A stretch of 17,532 nucleotides of DNA. It comes from DASPPM01 sp035604475 (lineage in GTDB: Bacteria; Pseudomonadota; Alphaproteobacteria; JACZXZ01). Numbering within the stretch: the first letter of the stretch is position 1; the number at the start of each line of letters is the position of its first letter. The DNA is taken from contig DATNIJ010000041.1 of NCBI GenBank assembly GCA_035604475.1, positions 1 to 17,532 of the forward strand. The letters are read 5' to 3'. The position numbers and the translations under genes are program-made. Under the pieces are notes generated by a model. The model saw only the letters and a program-made list of their open reading frames with translations, made no database searches and had not been told where the DNA came from. Of this stretch, positions 1 to 6,813 are shown piece after piece.

Positions 1-205
1 GTATCTCCCCACGCTCTTCGCAGGTGCCGGCCGGCTTAGCACGCTCACGACGGTGGCGGTGACGCTCGCGGCGGGAGCGGACCGCCGCGTGATCGGCGTC
101 TACGTTTTCCTGCAGTCGCTGCTGCCGCTCGTCCTCTACGGTCTGGCGCTCCTGCTGCCCGCGGCGATCTATGCGAACCGGCGCGGGCTCGCGAGGTCGG
201 GATGA
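1..205 (+). CDS. ABC transporter permease, YnjC-like, C-terminal fragment
   Basis: This is the last 67 codons of a gene that begins before the window (reading frame begins at base 2, TGA at 203-205). What is visible is a polar, Thr/Leu-rich loop followed by one long hydrophobic span (VYVFLQSLLPLVLYGLALLLP, about residues 35-55 of the fragment) and a short basic tail, as expected for the last transmembrane helix and cytoplasmic end of a binding-protein-dependent permease. Its stop overlaps the start of the ATPase gene (ATGA), so the two are translationally coupled and should form one transporter. The tail and the downstream ATPase resemble Escherichia coli YnjC/YnjD, an uncharacterised importer often labelled as a putative thiamine transporter. 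The substrate cannot be told from this fragment. Confidence 0.75.
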   Translation, partial: YLPTLFAGAGRLSTLTTVAVTLAAGADRRVIGVYVFLQSLLPLVLYGLALLLPAAIYANRRGLARSG

Positions 206-843
206 GCGGCCTCTTGCGTCTCGCCAGCGTCGAGATAGCACTTGCTGGACGCCTCCTCGTGCCGACGCTCGATCTCGCGGTCGAGGGGGGCGAAGTGGTG
301 ACCATCATGGGCCCGAGCGGGGTGGGCAAGTCCACCCTCCTTGCCTTCATCGGCGGCACCGTCGACCCCGTCTTCAGCGCGCGCGGCCGGGTCTATGTGG
401 GAGAGACCGAGGTGACCCGGCTGCCGCCCGAGCGACGGCGGCTCGGCATTCTCTTTCAGGACGATCTCCTCTTTCCGCACCTCTCGGTCGGCGGGAACCT
501 CGCCTTCGGGTTGCCCCCCGCCATCCGCGGCAAGCGCCAACGCGCCCGGCGCATCGAGGCCGCCCTCGCCGGCGCCGGCCTCGCCGGCTTTTCGCCGCGC
601 GATCCGGCGACGCTCTCGGGCGGCCAGCGCGCGCGGATAGCACTCCTGCGCACGCTTCTCGCCGAGCCGCAGGCCCTTCTTCTGGACGAGCCGTTCGGCA
701 AGCTCGACACGGCCTTGCGCGAGGAGTTCCGGCGCTTCGTGTTCGGCCTCATCGCGGCGCGCCGCCTGCCGGCACTCCTCGTCACCCACGACGGTGCTGA
801 TGCCGAGGCCGCAGGCGGCAGAATCCTCCGGCTCGACGGCTGA
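202..843 (+). CDS. ABC transporter ATP-binding protein, YnjD-like
   Basis: A 213-residue nucleotide-binding subunit that powers import by ATP hydrolysis on the cytoplasmic face of the membrane. All landmarks are present: Walker A GPSGVGKST (37-45), a Q-loop in LGILFQDDLLF, signature LSGGQ (138-142), Walker B LLLDEP (159-164) and the switch histidine in VTHD (H196). The short length, with no C-terminal regulatory domain, and wording such as GILFQDDLLF, DPATLSGGQRARIALLRTLLAEP match the YnjD family closely. The ATG at 202 overlaps the permease stop, which fixes the start. It is the last gene of its operon: next comes a paired palindromic repeat. The substrate-binding protein presumably lies upstream, outside the window. 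The family is called putative thiamine transport, but I see no thiamine-specific evidence here. Confidence 0.9.
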   Translation: MSGLLRLASVEIALAGRLLVPTLDLAVEGGEVVTIMGPSGVGKSTLLAFIGGTVDPVFSARGRVYVGETEVTRLPPERRRLGILFQDDLLFPHLSVGGNLAFGLPPAIRGKRQRARRIEAALAGAGLAGFSPRDPATLSGGQRARIALLRTLLAEPQALLLDEPFGKLDTALREEFRRFVFGLIAARRLPALLVTHDGADAEAAGGRILRLDG

Positions 844-883
844 GGCTTCGCAGGATCGCAAGCGCGACCGCGTAATTCATTTC

Positions 884-968
884 GTCATGCCCGCGAAAGC
901 GGGCATCCAGGGCCGCTGAAGCGAGACGCTGTCCGCGAGTTCTGGACACCCGCTTTCGCGGGTGTGAC
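884..968. repeat. Paired REP-like palindromes (inverted pair)
   Basis: Two imperfect copies of one 27-base unit face each other: 884-910 and 942-968, separated by 31 bases. Each is itself a hairpin with an 8-bp stem and a GAAA tetraloop (TTTC as read on the plus strand in the second): 887-906 and 946-965. The arms differ between copies (ATGCCCGC versus ACACCCGC), yet both remain fully paired, i.e. the changes are compensatory. A related element sits at 10207-10248. Such inverted REP doublets are typically mobilised by RAYT-type transposases, none of which is in this window. The pair sits between the ATPase gene and the DUF1800 gene and may also act as a transcript end or stabiliser. Confidence 0.8.
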
Positions 969-997
969 GATTGTGGGTCCTCAGTCAAGGACGTGTG

Positions 998-2419
998 ATG
1001 GCGCTCGAGCAGGCCTTCATCGCGGCAAACCGCTTCGGGCTCGGGCCGCGGCCCGGAGATCTCCGGCGCATCTCGGCGGATCCGCGTGGCTGGCTTCAGC
1101 AGCAGCTCGCTGCACCGCAGCACCCGGCGGCGCTCGCAGGCCTGCCGCCGCCGCGCGTCCAGGTCGAGCGTTTCTTCGCCTTGCGCCGGGAAATCCAGGA
1201 AGAGAGAAAAGAGCTCGCGCGCCGCACCTCGGTCGCCATGCAGCGCCCCGGTACGATGGCAGAAGCGGGGGCGGAGGCAATGGCGCCGAAGTCGCCGGTC
1301 GCGGGACTCGCAGCCCCGGTGCGGGAGCTTTATCTCTCCGAGGCGATCGCCCGCACGCTCGCCGCCGTCGACAGCCCCACCCCGCTCGTCGAGCGCCTCG
1401 TCGCCTTCTGGTCGAACCATTTCACGGTCTCGATCCAGCGCGGCGCGATCGCAGGCCTCTGCGGGCCCTTCGAGCGCGAGGCGATCCGGCCTCATGTGCT
1501 CGGCCGCTTCGCAGAGATGCTGAACGCCGTGCTGCGCAATCCGGCGATGCTGCTTTATCTCGACAACGCGCGCTCGATCGGCCCCAACTCGCTGGCCGGC
1601 ATGCGCAACCCGGACAAGGGGATCAACGAGAACCTCGGCCGCGAGCTGCTCGAGCTCCACACGCTCGGCGTCAACGGCGGCTACACCCAGAAGGACGTGG
1701 AGGCGATGGCGCGTATGCTCACCGGCTGGAGCATCGTGCCGCCCGCCCAGCCCGGCGGCGGGGACTTCCACTTCGCGCCGCGCATCCACGAACCCGGGCC
1801 CAAGACGCTGCTCGGCGTCAGCTATCGCGAGGGGGGTATGGCGGAGGTGGAAGCCGCCATCACCGCACTCGCCCGCCATCCCGCGACCGCGCATCATCTG
1901 GCCGGGAAGCTCGCGCGCCACTTCATCTCCGACGATCCGCCCGCCGCGGCGGTAAATCGTCTTGCCGCCGTCTACCAACGCAGCGACGGCGACCTCGCGG
2001 CACTCGCGCGCGCGCTCATCGATGCGCCCGAGGCGTGGCGCGACCCGCTTGCGAAAGTGAAGACGCCCAATGATTTCGTCGTCTCGCTGGTGCGGGCGAG
2101 CGGCCTCACCTTGCCGGACGCGCGGGTGCTGGTGCAGTCGCTCCGCGTCCTTGGCCAGGCGCCGTTCGCCGCCCCTTCGCCGGCCGGCTGGCCCGACCGG
2201 GCGGCCGATTGGCTCGCTCCCGAGGCGCTCATGCACCGTATCGAGTGGGCGGGTGCCGCCGCGCGCAAGCTTGCCGGCGTCGTCTCCGCGGACGCCATCG
2301 CGGAGGAGACGATCGCACCCGTGGCCGCCCCCGCCACCCTCAAGACGATCGCATCCGCAGACGGGCCGGCAGCGCAGCTCGCCCTCGTCTTCGCCAGTCG
2401 CGAGTTCCAGAGGAGATAG
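998..2419 (+). CDS. DUF1800 family protein
   Basis: A 473-residue protein of the DUF1800 family, whose biochemical role is unknown. Family landmarks are visible: the N-terminal FIAANRFGLGPRPGDL segment, FWSNHF (137-142), and the highly conserved NENLGRELLELHTLG block starting at N210, followed by GGYTQKDVEAMARMLTGW. I chose ATG 998, preceded by an AAGGA ribosome site at 986-990; an in-frame TTG at 971 abuts the REP hairpin and a GTG at 995 is also possible. No signal peptide is visible, so the protein itself looks cytoplasmic. Its stop (2417-2419) lies inside the ribosome site of the DUF1501 gene, only three bases before that start codon, so the two are co-translated. This DUF1800-DUF1501 pairing is recurrent in bacteria and implies a shared function. 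Confidence 0.9.
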   Translation: MALEQAFIAANRFGLGPRPGDLRRISADPRGWLQQQLAAPQHPAALAGLPPPRVQVERFFALRREIQEERKELARRTSVAMQRPGTMAEAGAEAMAPKSPVAGLAAPVRELYLSEAIARTLAAVDSPTPLVERLVAFWSNHFTVSIQRGAIAGLCGPFEREAIRPHVLGRFAEMLNAVLRNPAMLLYLDNARSIGPNSLAGMRNPDKGINENLGRELLELHTLGVNGGYTQKDVEAMARMLTGWSIVPPAQPGGGDFHFAPRIHEPGPKTLLGVSYREGGMAEVEAAITALARHPATAHHLAGKLARHFISDDPPAAAVNRLAAVYQRSDGDLAALARALIDAPEAWRDPLAKVKTPNDFVVSLVRASGLTLPDARVLVQSLRVLGQAPFAAPSPAGWPDRAADWLAPEALMHRIEWAGAAARKLAGVVSADAIAEETIAPVAAPATLKTIASADGPAAQLALVFASREFQRR

Positions 2420-2422
2420 TCC

Positions 2423-3631
2423 ATGCTCTCACGCCGCGACGTGCTTTCCGGGATGGCCTTGGGCTGCGGCGGCTTGGCGCTGGGGCTGCCGGGCGTCGCC
2501 TTCGCCCGCATTGCCGGCGAGCGCCGCTTCGTGCTCGTCATCCTGCGCGGCGGCATGGACGGTCTCGCGGCCGTCCCTCCTTACGGCGACCCCGACTATC
2601 GCGAGGCGCGCGGGCCGCTGGCCCTTGCCGCACCCGGGGAGGCGGGCGGCATCATTCCGCTCGACCGCTTCTGGGGCCTGAATGCCGCCCTCGAGCCGAT
2701 CGCCCCGCTCTTCAAGTCCGGCGAGGCGCTGGCGCTTCATGCCGTGGCCACGTCCTATCGCGAGCGCTCGCACTTCGACGGCCAGGACGTGCTCGAGAAC
2801 GGCACGCTGACGCCGCATGGCAGCGAGAGCGGCTGGCTCAATCGCGCGCTCGGACTCTACCGCGCCGAGTCGTCTCGCATCGGGCTTGCCGTGGGGCAGG
2901 GCGTGCCGCTTGCCTTGCGCGGCACCGTGCCGGTCGAGTCATGGGCGCCTTCCCAGTTGCCGGGCCTGCCACCGGCCATGATCAGCGAGCTGCGCGCGCT
3001 CTACGGCGGCGACCGGCTCTTCACTACGGCGCTCGAGGAGGGAGTGCAGGCGGAAGCGCTCGCCGATGTGACGCTCGGCGACCAGCGCGCGATGGGGCCG
3101 CAAGGGCCGCAGGCGAACGCCTTCGCCAAGCTCGCCCCTGAGGCGGGCAAGCTGCTCGCTGCCGAGCGCGGCCCGCGGGTCGCCGTGATGGAGTGCCTCG
3201 GCTGGGACACGCACCAGGGCCAGGGTACCGCGGCCGGGCGCATGGCGGACACGCTCAAGGCTTTCGCCACCGGCGTCTCGGGCCTCGCCCAGTCTCTCGG
3301 CCCGAGCTGGAAGGATACGGTGGTCCTCGCCGCCACCGAATTCGGCCGCACCGTGCGCGCCAACGGCACCGGCGGCACCGACCATGGTACGGCGACCGCG
3401 GCCTTTCTCTTGGGCGGCGCCGTCCAGGGCGGACGTGTCATCGCGCGCTGGCCCGGACTTGCCGAGCGCCAACTCTACCAGGGCCGCGATCTCGCCCCCA
3501 CCCTCGATCTGCGCGCAGCGCTCAAAGCCGTGTTACGCGATCACCTCGAGCTCTCGGCCGAAACGCTCGATCGCGTGGTGTTCCCGCAAAGCGCCCAAGT
3601 AAAGCCGCTCGACGGCCTGCTCCGGGCTTGA
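2423..3631 (+). CDS. DUF1501 family protein, Tat-exported
   Basis: A 402-residue protein of the DUF1501 family, which is distantly related to the sulfatase/alkaline phosphatase fold; its substrate is unknown. The N-terminus reads SRRDVLSG with a twin arginine at 4-5, then a hydrophobic stretch ending AFA (26-28), a clear Tat signal with likely cleavage after residue 28. Conserved blocks are ILRGGMDGL (40-48), WDTH (261-264), EFGRT (306-310) and GTGGTDHG (315-322); the Asp/His residues of the last three are candidates for a metal site. Tat export implies that it folds, possibly with cofactor, in the cytoplasm before release to the periplasm. The ribosome site AGGAGA overlaps the stop of the preceding DUF1800 gene, so the two form one translational unit. 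Confidence 0.9.
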   Translation: MLSRRDVLSGMALGCGGLALGLPGVAFARIAGERRFVLVILRGGMDGLAAVPPYGDPDYREARGPLALAAPGEAGGIIPLDRFWGLNAALEPIAPLFKSGEALALHAVATSYRERSHFDGQDVLENGTLTPHGSESGWLNRALGLYRAESSRIGLAVGQGVPLALRGTVPVESWAPSQLPGLPPAMISELRALYGGDRLFTTALEEGVQAEALADVTLGDQRAMGPQGPQANAFAKLAPEAGKLLAAERGPRVAVMECLGWDTHQGQGTAAGRMADTLKAFATGVSGLAQSLGPSWKDTVVLAATEFGRTVRANGTGGTDHGTATAAFLLGGAVQGGRVIARWPGLAERQLYQGRDLAPTLDLRAALKAVLRDHLELSAETLDRVVFPQSAQVKPLDGLLRA

Positions 3632-3770
3632 TCGCGAGTGCCCTCCCGGGCGGCACCATGCTGCAGCGCGCAGGTGCCTTGGCAGACGAAGTTCCCCTCC
3701 CAGTGCTGATGGACTAGGCGCACCGCGCGTCGATAGTATGTTGCCCACCGCGGAGCGGCAGGGTGGAGCG

Positions 3771-4193
3771 ATGCGTCAGAGCGCCGAGCAGGAGGCGGTT
3801 CTCGCGGCGAATGAGGCCTTCTATCGCGCCTTTGCGCGGCGCGATCTCGCCGCCATGGATCGGCTCTGGGCTGAGAGCGCGGAAGTGACCTGCCTCCATC
3901 CCGGCTGGGGCCCCTGCCGCGGGCGCGATGCGGTCATGGAAAGCTGGGCAGGGATTCTCGGCAACGCGGAAGCGCCCCATATCCGCTGCTTGCGCTCCCA
4001 GGCCACCATCTACGGCGATGTCGCCGTGGTCGTCTGCTACGAGGCGATCGAGCAGAGCTATCTGATCGCGACCAATCTATTCGTGTGCGAGGCGGGCGCC
4101 TGGAAACTCGTCCACCATCAGGCCGGACCCCTCGCGGCCGAGCCGCCGGAGCCGGAGGCGAGCGGCGGCCCCGAACACAGCCGGCTGCACTAA
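3771..4193 (+). CDS. NTF2/SnoaL-like small protein
   Basis: A 140-residue protein with the pattern of the NTF2/SnoaL-like cone fold: an N-terminal helix pair (EAVLAANEAFYRAFARRDLAAMDRLWA), an Asp/Glu-rich first strand with CLHPGW, GRDAVMESW, then alternating strands ending GAWKLVHHQAGPL. This is the style of the SnoaL_3/ketosteroid-isomerase-like groups, which include enzymes, ligand-binding proteins and many of unknown role; no catalytic residue can be assigned with confidence. An in-frame ATG at 3738 would add 11 residues, but the protein begins naturally at 3771 and a GGTGGAG ribosome site lies immediately upstream. No signal peptide, so cytoplasmic. It is 139 bases after the DUF1501 gene and may or may not share its transcript. 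The C-terminal 15 or so residues are low-complexity and rich in Glu/Pro. Confidence 0.8.
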   Translation: MRQSAEQEAVLAANEAFYRAFARRDLAAMDRLWAESAEVTCLHPGWGPCRGRDAVMESWAGILGNAEAPHIRCLRSQATIYGDVAVVVCYEAIEQSYLIATNLFVCEAGAWKLVHHQAGPLAAEPPEPEASGGPEHSRLH

Positions 4194-4270
4194 GCGGCAG
4201 CCCAAATCGGGCAAACAAGACTGAGGATTACGCTCGATCGGGTCCATTTAAGACCTAACAAAGATCAAGC
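4194..4270. other. Unique intergenic stretch
   Basis: This is the part of the 312-base gene-free interval 4194-4505 that is not shared with the second OmpA module. It is noticeably more AT-rich than the surroundings. I see no gene, hairpin or repeat in it. Confidence 0.5.
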
Positions 4271-4505
4271 GTCGCATTTTTGCCACATGCTTGGCCAAGA
4301 TTTCTCACGGAGGCCAGGTTACTCTTGATTTGGCAGAGGGCTTTACCACGTCCTATGCTGTTGGAGTGTCGGAACGATTGGCTCCTTGCATAGGCTCGGC
4401 AGTGGCAGGGAGCCGCCGTTCGGTCGTGGCGTGGCGACAACGTTCGCGACCGGCTAGGGTGCAACAGATGATTATGTGGAGATGAACTCCGCAGGGGGTT
4501 GAAAA
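4271..4505 (+). promoter_or_regulatory. Upstream regulatory module, copy 1
   Basis: About 235 bases ahead of the first OmpA-like gene that are recognisably duplicated ahead of the second (5539-5768). Shared blocks include GTCGCATTTTTG at the far end, TTGATTTGG, TCCTATGCT, a CGATTGGC-CCTTGCAT-GCTCGGC block, GTTCGCGACCGGCTA, and the leader GGAGATGAACTCC followed by CAGGGGGTTGAAAA. The copies differ by substitutions and small indels that break every reading frame, so the conservation is of DNA or RNA, not protein. The GGAGATGAACTCC stretch near 4478-4490 is a small inverted repeat (GGAG/CTCC) close to the ribosome site AGGGGG (4493-4498). Which transcription factor, if any, binds here cannot be told. 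Confidence 0.6.
4432..4460 (+). promoter_or_regulatory. Possible promoter of first OmpA-like gene
   Basis: TGGCGA (4432-4437), a 17-base spacer and TAGGGT (4455-4460). The match to sigma-70 consensus is weak, but the second module keeps the same two boxes at the same spacing, with TTGCGA and TACGGT. It would give a leader of roughly 40 bases carrying the AGGGGG ribosome site. Tentative. Confidence 0.3.
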
Positions 4506-5342
4506 ATGAAACTCACGAGAGCGCTCGGTGCCGTTGTCGGGCTGTTGCTGCTCGGCGCCTGTTACCCAGACTACATCAATGCACAGCTCGGTCCGGTCGA
4601 GCAAACGCCCGGTGGGGGCTCTGCCTTTGCGCAGGCGCTTCACAAGGAATACAGCGCGCTTGCGCGTACATTGCAGGCTGGCCATCACCTGTCGGACGCC
4701 CTCTACTGGAATGCGAAGTCGGCGCGCGCGGCCGGCGGCGAAGAGGTGGCGCCCGAGAGTCCGAACCTGCAAGGCATGCCGCCGCAGGCCGGCAATGAGC
4801 CGGCGCTCGCGCTCAACCGCGTGCTGAAGAGCGACGCGAGGACACGGGACCCGGCGGATTTGGCCATTGCCCAGGTGTCGTATGACTGCATGATGCGGCA
4901 TTGGGAGCGCGACGTCTACGACGGCATCCTCGATGCCTGCCAGAAGGCTTTCTATGATGCGATCGCAAGACTCGAGGGGCCCAGGCCGCAACCCACGGCT
5001 ATGGCGCCGCCGGCGCGCGACTTCTGGGTCTACTTCGACTTCAACCGGTACAACGTCCGGGCCGATGCCGCGCGTATTCTCGACGGCGTGCTCGACTCGA
5101 TCAGGCAGCTCGGCTCGCCGCGGGTGATGCTGACCGGACATACGGACACCGTCGGCTCGATACCGTACAACCAGAGGCTCTCCGAGGAGCGTGCCCGCGC
5201 GGCCAAGAACTACCTGGCCCAGCACGGCGTGCCCGCAGCCAGCATCACCACGATCGGCAAGGGCAAGACCGATCTCCGCGTGCAGACCCCCGATCAGGTC
5301 CGCGAGCAGGAGAACCGGAACGTGCACATCGAGCTCCAGTAA
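4506..5342 (+). CDS. OmpA-family outer-membrane lipoprotein, paralogue 1
   Basis: A 278-residue lipoprotein. The signal peptide ends in lipobox LLGAC, so Cys19 is lipidated; Tyr at the +2 position argues for outer-membrane rather than inner-membrane retention. Residues about 40-160 form a helical, periplasmic domain with a conserved cysteine pair (C128, C145) that could form a disulfide. Residues about 172-278 are an OmpA C-terminal peptidoglycan-binding domain: the TGHTDTVG block (210-217) supplies Asp214 and the LSEERA block supplies Arg229, the 15-residue-spaced Asp/Arg pair that grips diaminopimelate in this family. It should tether the outer membrane to peptidoglycan. The ATG is preceded by AGGGGG seven bases upstream. 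It is a single-gene unit with its own upstream module and terminator, and is followed by a paralogue. Confidence 0.9.
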   Translation: MKLTRALGAVVGLLLLGACYPDYINAQLGPVEQTPGGGSAFAQALHKEYSALARTLQAGHHLSDALYWNAKSARAAGGEEVAPESPNLQGMPPQAGNEPALALNRVLKSDARTRDPADLAIAQVSYDCMMRHWERDVYDGILDACQKAFYDAIARLEGPRPQPTAMAPPARDFWVYFDFNRYNVRADAARILDGVLDSIRQLGSPRVMLTGHTDTVGSIPYNQRLSEERARAAKNYLAQHGVPAASITTIGKGKTDLRVQTPDQVREQENRNVHIELQ

Positions 5343-5368
5343 GCTCGACAAGCGAGACTTCGAGACTG

Positions 5369-5398
5369 CGGCGCCGGCCTTTGCCGGCGCCGTTTTTT
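5369..5398 (+). terminator. Intrinsic terminator after first OmpA-like gene
   Basis: A perfect 10-bp GC-rich stem (CGGCGCCGGC at 5369-5378, partner at 5383-5392), a CTTT loop and a run of six T at 5393-5398. It starts 26 bases after the stop codon. An almost identical copy follows the second gene. Confidence 0.9.
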
Positions 5399-5538
5399 CG
5401 CTCATTCGTGATGGCCGCCTGCGTCGCGCCGTCTCTCGGTCAGCGACCCCGCGCTTGGCATCACCATCCCTATTGCTTCAACGGAAGTGGAGAATGCATT
5501 CCAAGTCGGCTATTTTTGAGCGGTCTTTAGGCTCGAGA
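5399..5538. other. Unique spacer between the two duplicated modules
   Basis: About 140 bases with no counterpart in the other module, lying between the first terminator and the second upstream module. I see no open frame with a ribosome site, no hairpin and no repeat. It is part of the 426-base gene-free interval 5343-5768. Confidence 0.5.
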
Positions 5539-5768
5539 GTCGCATTTTTGCAACACCCTTCGGCTAGATTTTGCATGAAGACAGTGTCATTGTTGATTTG
5601 GCCAATGGCGATGGCATCTCCTATGCTATTGAAGCGTGGGAGCGATTGGCCCCTTGCATGGCTCGGCGGTGGAACAGAGCCGGCGTTGGGCCGTGACGTT
5701 GCGACAATGTTCGCGACCGGCTACGGTGCAACAGGTATATGGAGATGAACTCCACAGGGGGTTGAAAA
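5539..5768 (+). promoter_or_regulatory. Upstream regulatory module, copy 2
   Basis: Counterpart of 4271-4505. It starts with the same GTCGCATTTTTG (5539-5550) and ends with the same GGAGATGAACTCC and CAGGGGGTTGAAAA leader directly before the second ATG. The last 75 bases are nearly identical to copy 1, whereas the middle shows substitutions and indels. This suggests both genes answer to the same control signals. Confidence 0.6.
5699..5727 (+). promoter_or_regulatory. Possible promoter of second OmpA-like gene
   Basis: TTGCGA (5699-5704), 17 bases, TACGGT (5722-5727). Same position and spacing relative to the gene as the pair in the first module, with a better -35 box. About 41 bases separate the -10 box from the start codon. 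Tentative. Confidence 0.35.
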
Positions 5769-6614
5769 ATGAAACTCACGAGAGCGCTTGGTGCCGTTGT
5801 CGGGCTGTTGCTGCTCGGCGCCTGTTATCCAGACTACATCAATGCACAGCTCGGTCCGATCGAGCAGAGCCCGGGCGCGGGCTCGCCTTACGCCCAGGCG
5901 TTGCACAAGGAGTACATGGTCCTCGCTCGCGACTTCCAGCACAACAGATTCCTGAGCGAGGCCCTCTTCTGGGGCAATAAGTCGGCCAGGGCCGGCACGG
6001 GACAGGAGGTTGCCTGGGAGAATGTCGACACCCAGGGCCTGCCGCCTCCGAAGCTCGCCGAGGCGAAGCGGAACGAGGCGCGGCTCAATGCGGTCATCGC
6101 GGCCGGTGCCAAGACCAGCGATCCGGGCGATCTCGCCGTAGCACAGGTCGCTTTCGACTGCATGATCCGCGACTGGTGCGATCCGATCTACAAGGCCGTG
6201 CTCGACGGCTGCCGCGCGCGCTTCGAAGCCGCGATGGCAAAGCTCGAGAAGCCCATGCCCAAGCCCATGGCGATGGAGCCGCCGGCGCGCGACTTCTGGG
6301 TCTACTTCGACTTCGACCGGTACAACATCCGGGCCGATGCCGCGCGTATTCTCGACGGCGTGCTCGACTCGATCCGCAAGCTCGGTACTCATGGGGTCAT
6401 GCTGACCGGCCATACGGACACCGTCGGTACGGTGCCGTATAACCTGCGCCTCTCGCAGGAGCGTGCCCGTGCGGCCAAGAACTACCTGGTCCGGCACGGC
6501 GTGCCCGCAGCCGCCATCACCACGATCGGCAAGGGCAAGACCGACCTGCGCGTGCCGACTCCGGACCAAGTCCGCGAGCAGGAGAACCGGAACGTCCATA
6601 TCGAGCTCCAGTAA
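5769..6614 (+). CDS. OmpA-family outer-membrane lipoprotein, paralogue 2
   Basis: A 281-residue paralogue of the preceding gene. The first 30 residues, including signal peptide and lipobox Cys19 with Tyr at +2, are identical between the two proteins, and the last 111 residues differ at only 14 positions by hand alignment. Between them, residues about 31-170 are much more divergent. The peptidoglycan pair is kept (Asp217 in TGHTDTVG and Arg232 in LSQERA). The helical middle domain keeps the conserved cysteine pair (C131, C148) and has one extra cysteine, C137 in DWCDP, that the paralogue lacks. Expected location is the outer membrane inner leaflet, anchored to peptidoglycan. It has the same AGGGGG ribosome site and the same type of terminator as its twin, so it looks fully functional rather than a decaying copy. 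Confidence 0.9.
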   Translation: MKLTRALGAVVGLLLLGACYPDYINAQLGPIEQSPGAGSPYAQALHKEYMVLARDFQHNRFLSEALFWGNKSARAGTGQEVAWENVDTQGLPPPKLAEAKRNEARLNAVIAAGAKTSDPGDLAVAQVAFDCMIRDWCDPIYKAVLDGCRARFEAAMAKLEKPMPKPMAMEPPARDFWVYFDFDRYNIRADAARILDGVLDSIRKLGTHGVMLTGHTDTVGTVPYNLRLSQERARAAKNYLVRHGVPAAAITTIGKGKTDLRVPTPDQVREQENRNVHIELQ

Positions 6615-6640
6615 GCTCGGCAAGCGAGACTTCGAGACTG

Positions 6641-6672
6641 CGGCGCCGGCCTTTGCCGGCGCCGTTTTCTTT
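6641..6672 (+). terminator. Intrinsic terminator after second OmpA-like gene
   Basis: Perfect 10-bp stem (6641-6650 with 6655-6664), CTTT loop, then TTTTCTTT. It is the same hairpin as at 5369-5398 with one C interrupting the T run, and it lies the same distance after the stop codon. Confidence 0.88.
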
Positions 6673-6739
6673 CGGCCGCGACCCGCGGCAAACGAGCTCC
6701 GCCCTCCGCCGGCCGGCCCCCCCGTTTGCGGAAAAAGGA

Positions 6740-6768
6740 TTGGCGGCGCCCAAAAAAAACGTTAGGCT
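6740..6768 (+). promoter_or_regulatory. Possible promoter of the small secreted protein gene
   Basis: TTGGCG (6740-6745), 17 bases containing an eight-A run, and TAGGCT (6763-6768). The preceding gene ends in a strong terminator, so a promoter is required in this interval and this is the best candidate. The same TTGGCG box with 17-base spacing recurs ahead of the class III aminotransferase gene on the other strand. Confidence 0.4.
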
Positions 6769-6813
6769 CCCGCCAACAAGAAAAATCACCGGTATGGCAA
6801 TGAGAGGGGTCTC

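Larger units (their letters stand above)
4271..6672 (+). repeat. Tandem duplication of a complete OmpA lipoprotein module
   Basis: Two units, 4271-5398 and 5539-6672, each holding upstream control region, gene and terminator in the same order and at matching distances. They are separated by 140 unique bases. Similarity is highest at the gene ends, leader and terminator and lowest in the middle of the gene. No insertion sequence or direct-repeat boundary is visible, so unequal crossing-over or an old segmental duplication is the simplest origin. Confidence 0.85.

Noticed and set aside
782..2236. A 484-codon open frame on the minus strand
   Set aside because: Antisense to the DUF1800 gene and crossing the REP pair; part of its translation comes from the repeat itself.
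3632..3770. A terminator after the DUF1501 gene (GTGCC/GGCAC hairpin at 3638-3656)
   Set aside because: The stem is only 5 bp with an unpaired GC-rich interior and no T run follows.
4291..4485. A 64-codon open frame upstream of the first OmpA-like gene
   Set aside because: The counterpart in the second module is broken by indels in every frame and there is no ribosome site, so the region is regulatory or noncoding.
5769..6614. The second OmpA-like gene as a decaying pseudogene copy
   Set aside because: The frame is intact, all anchoring and peptidoglycan-binding residues are kept, and it has its own leader and terminator.
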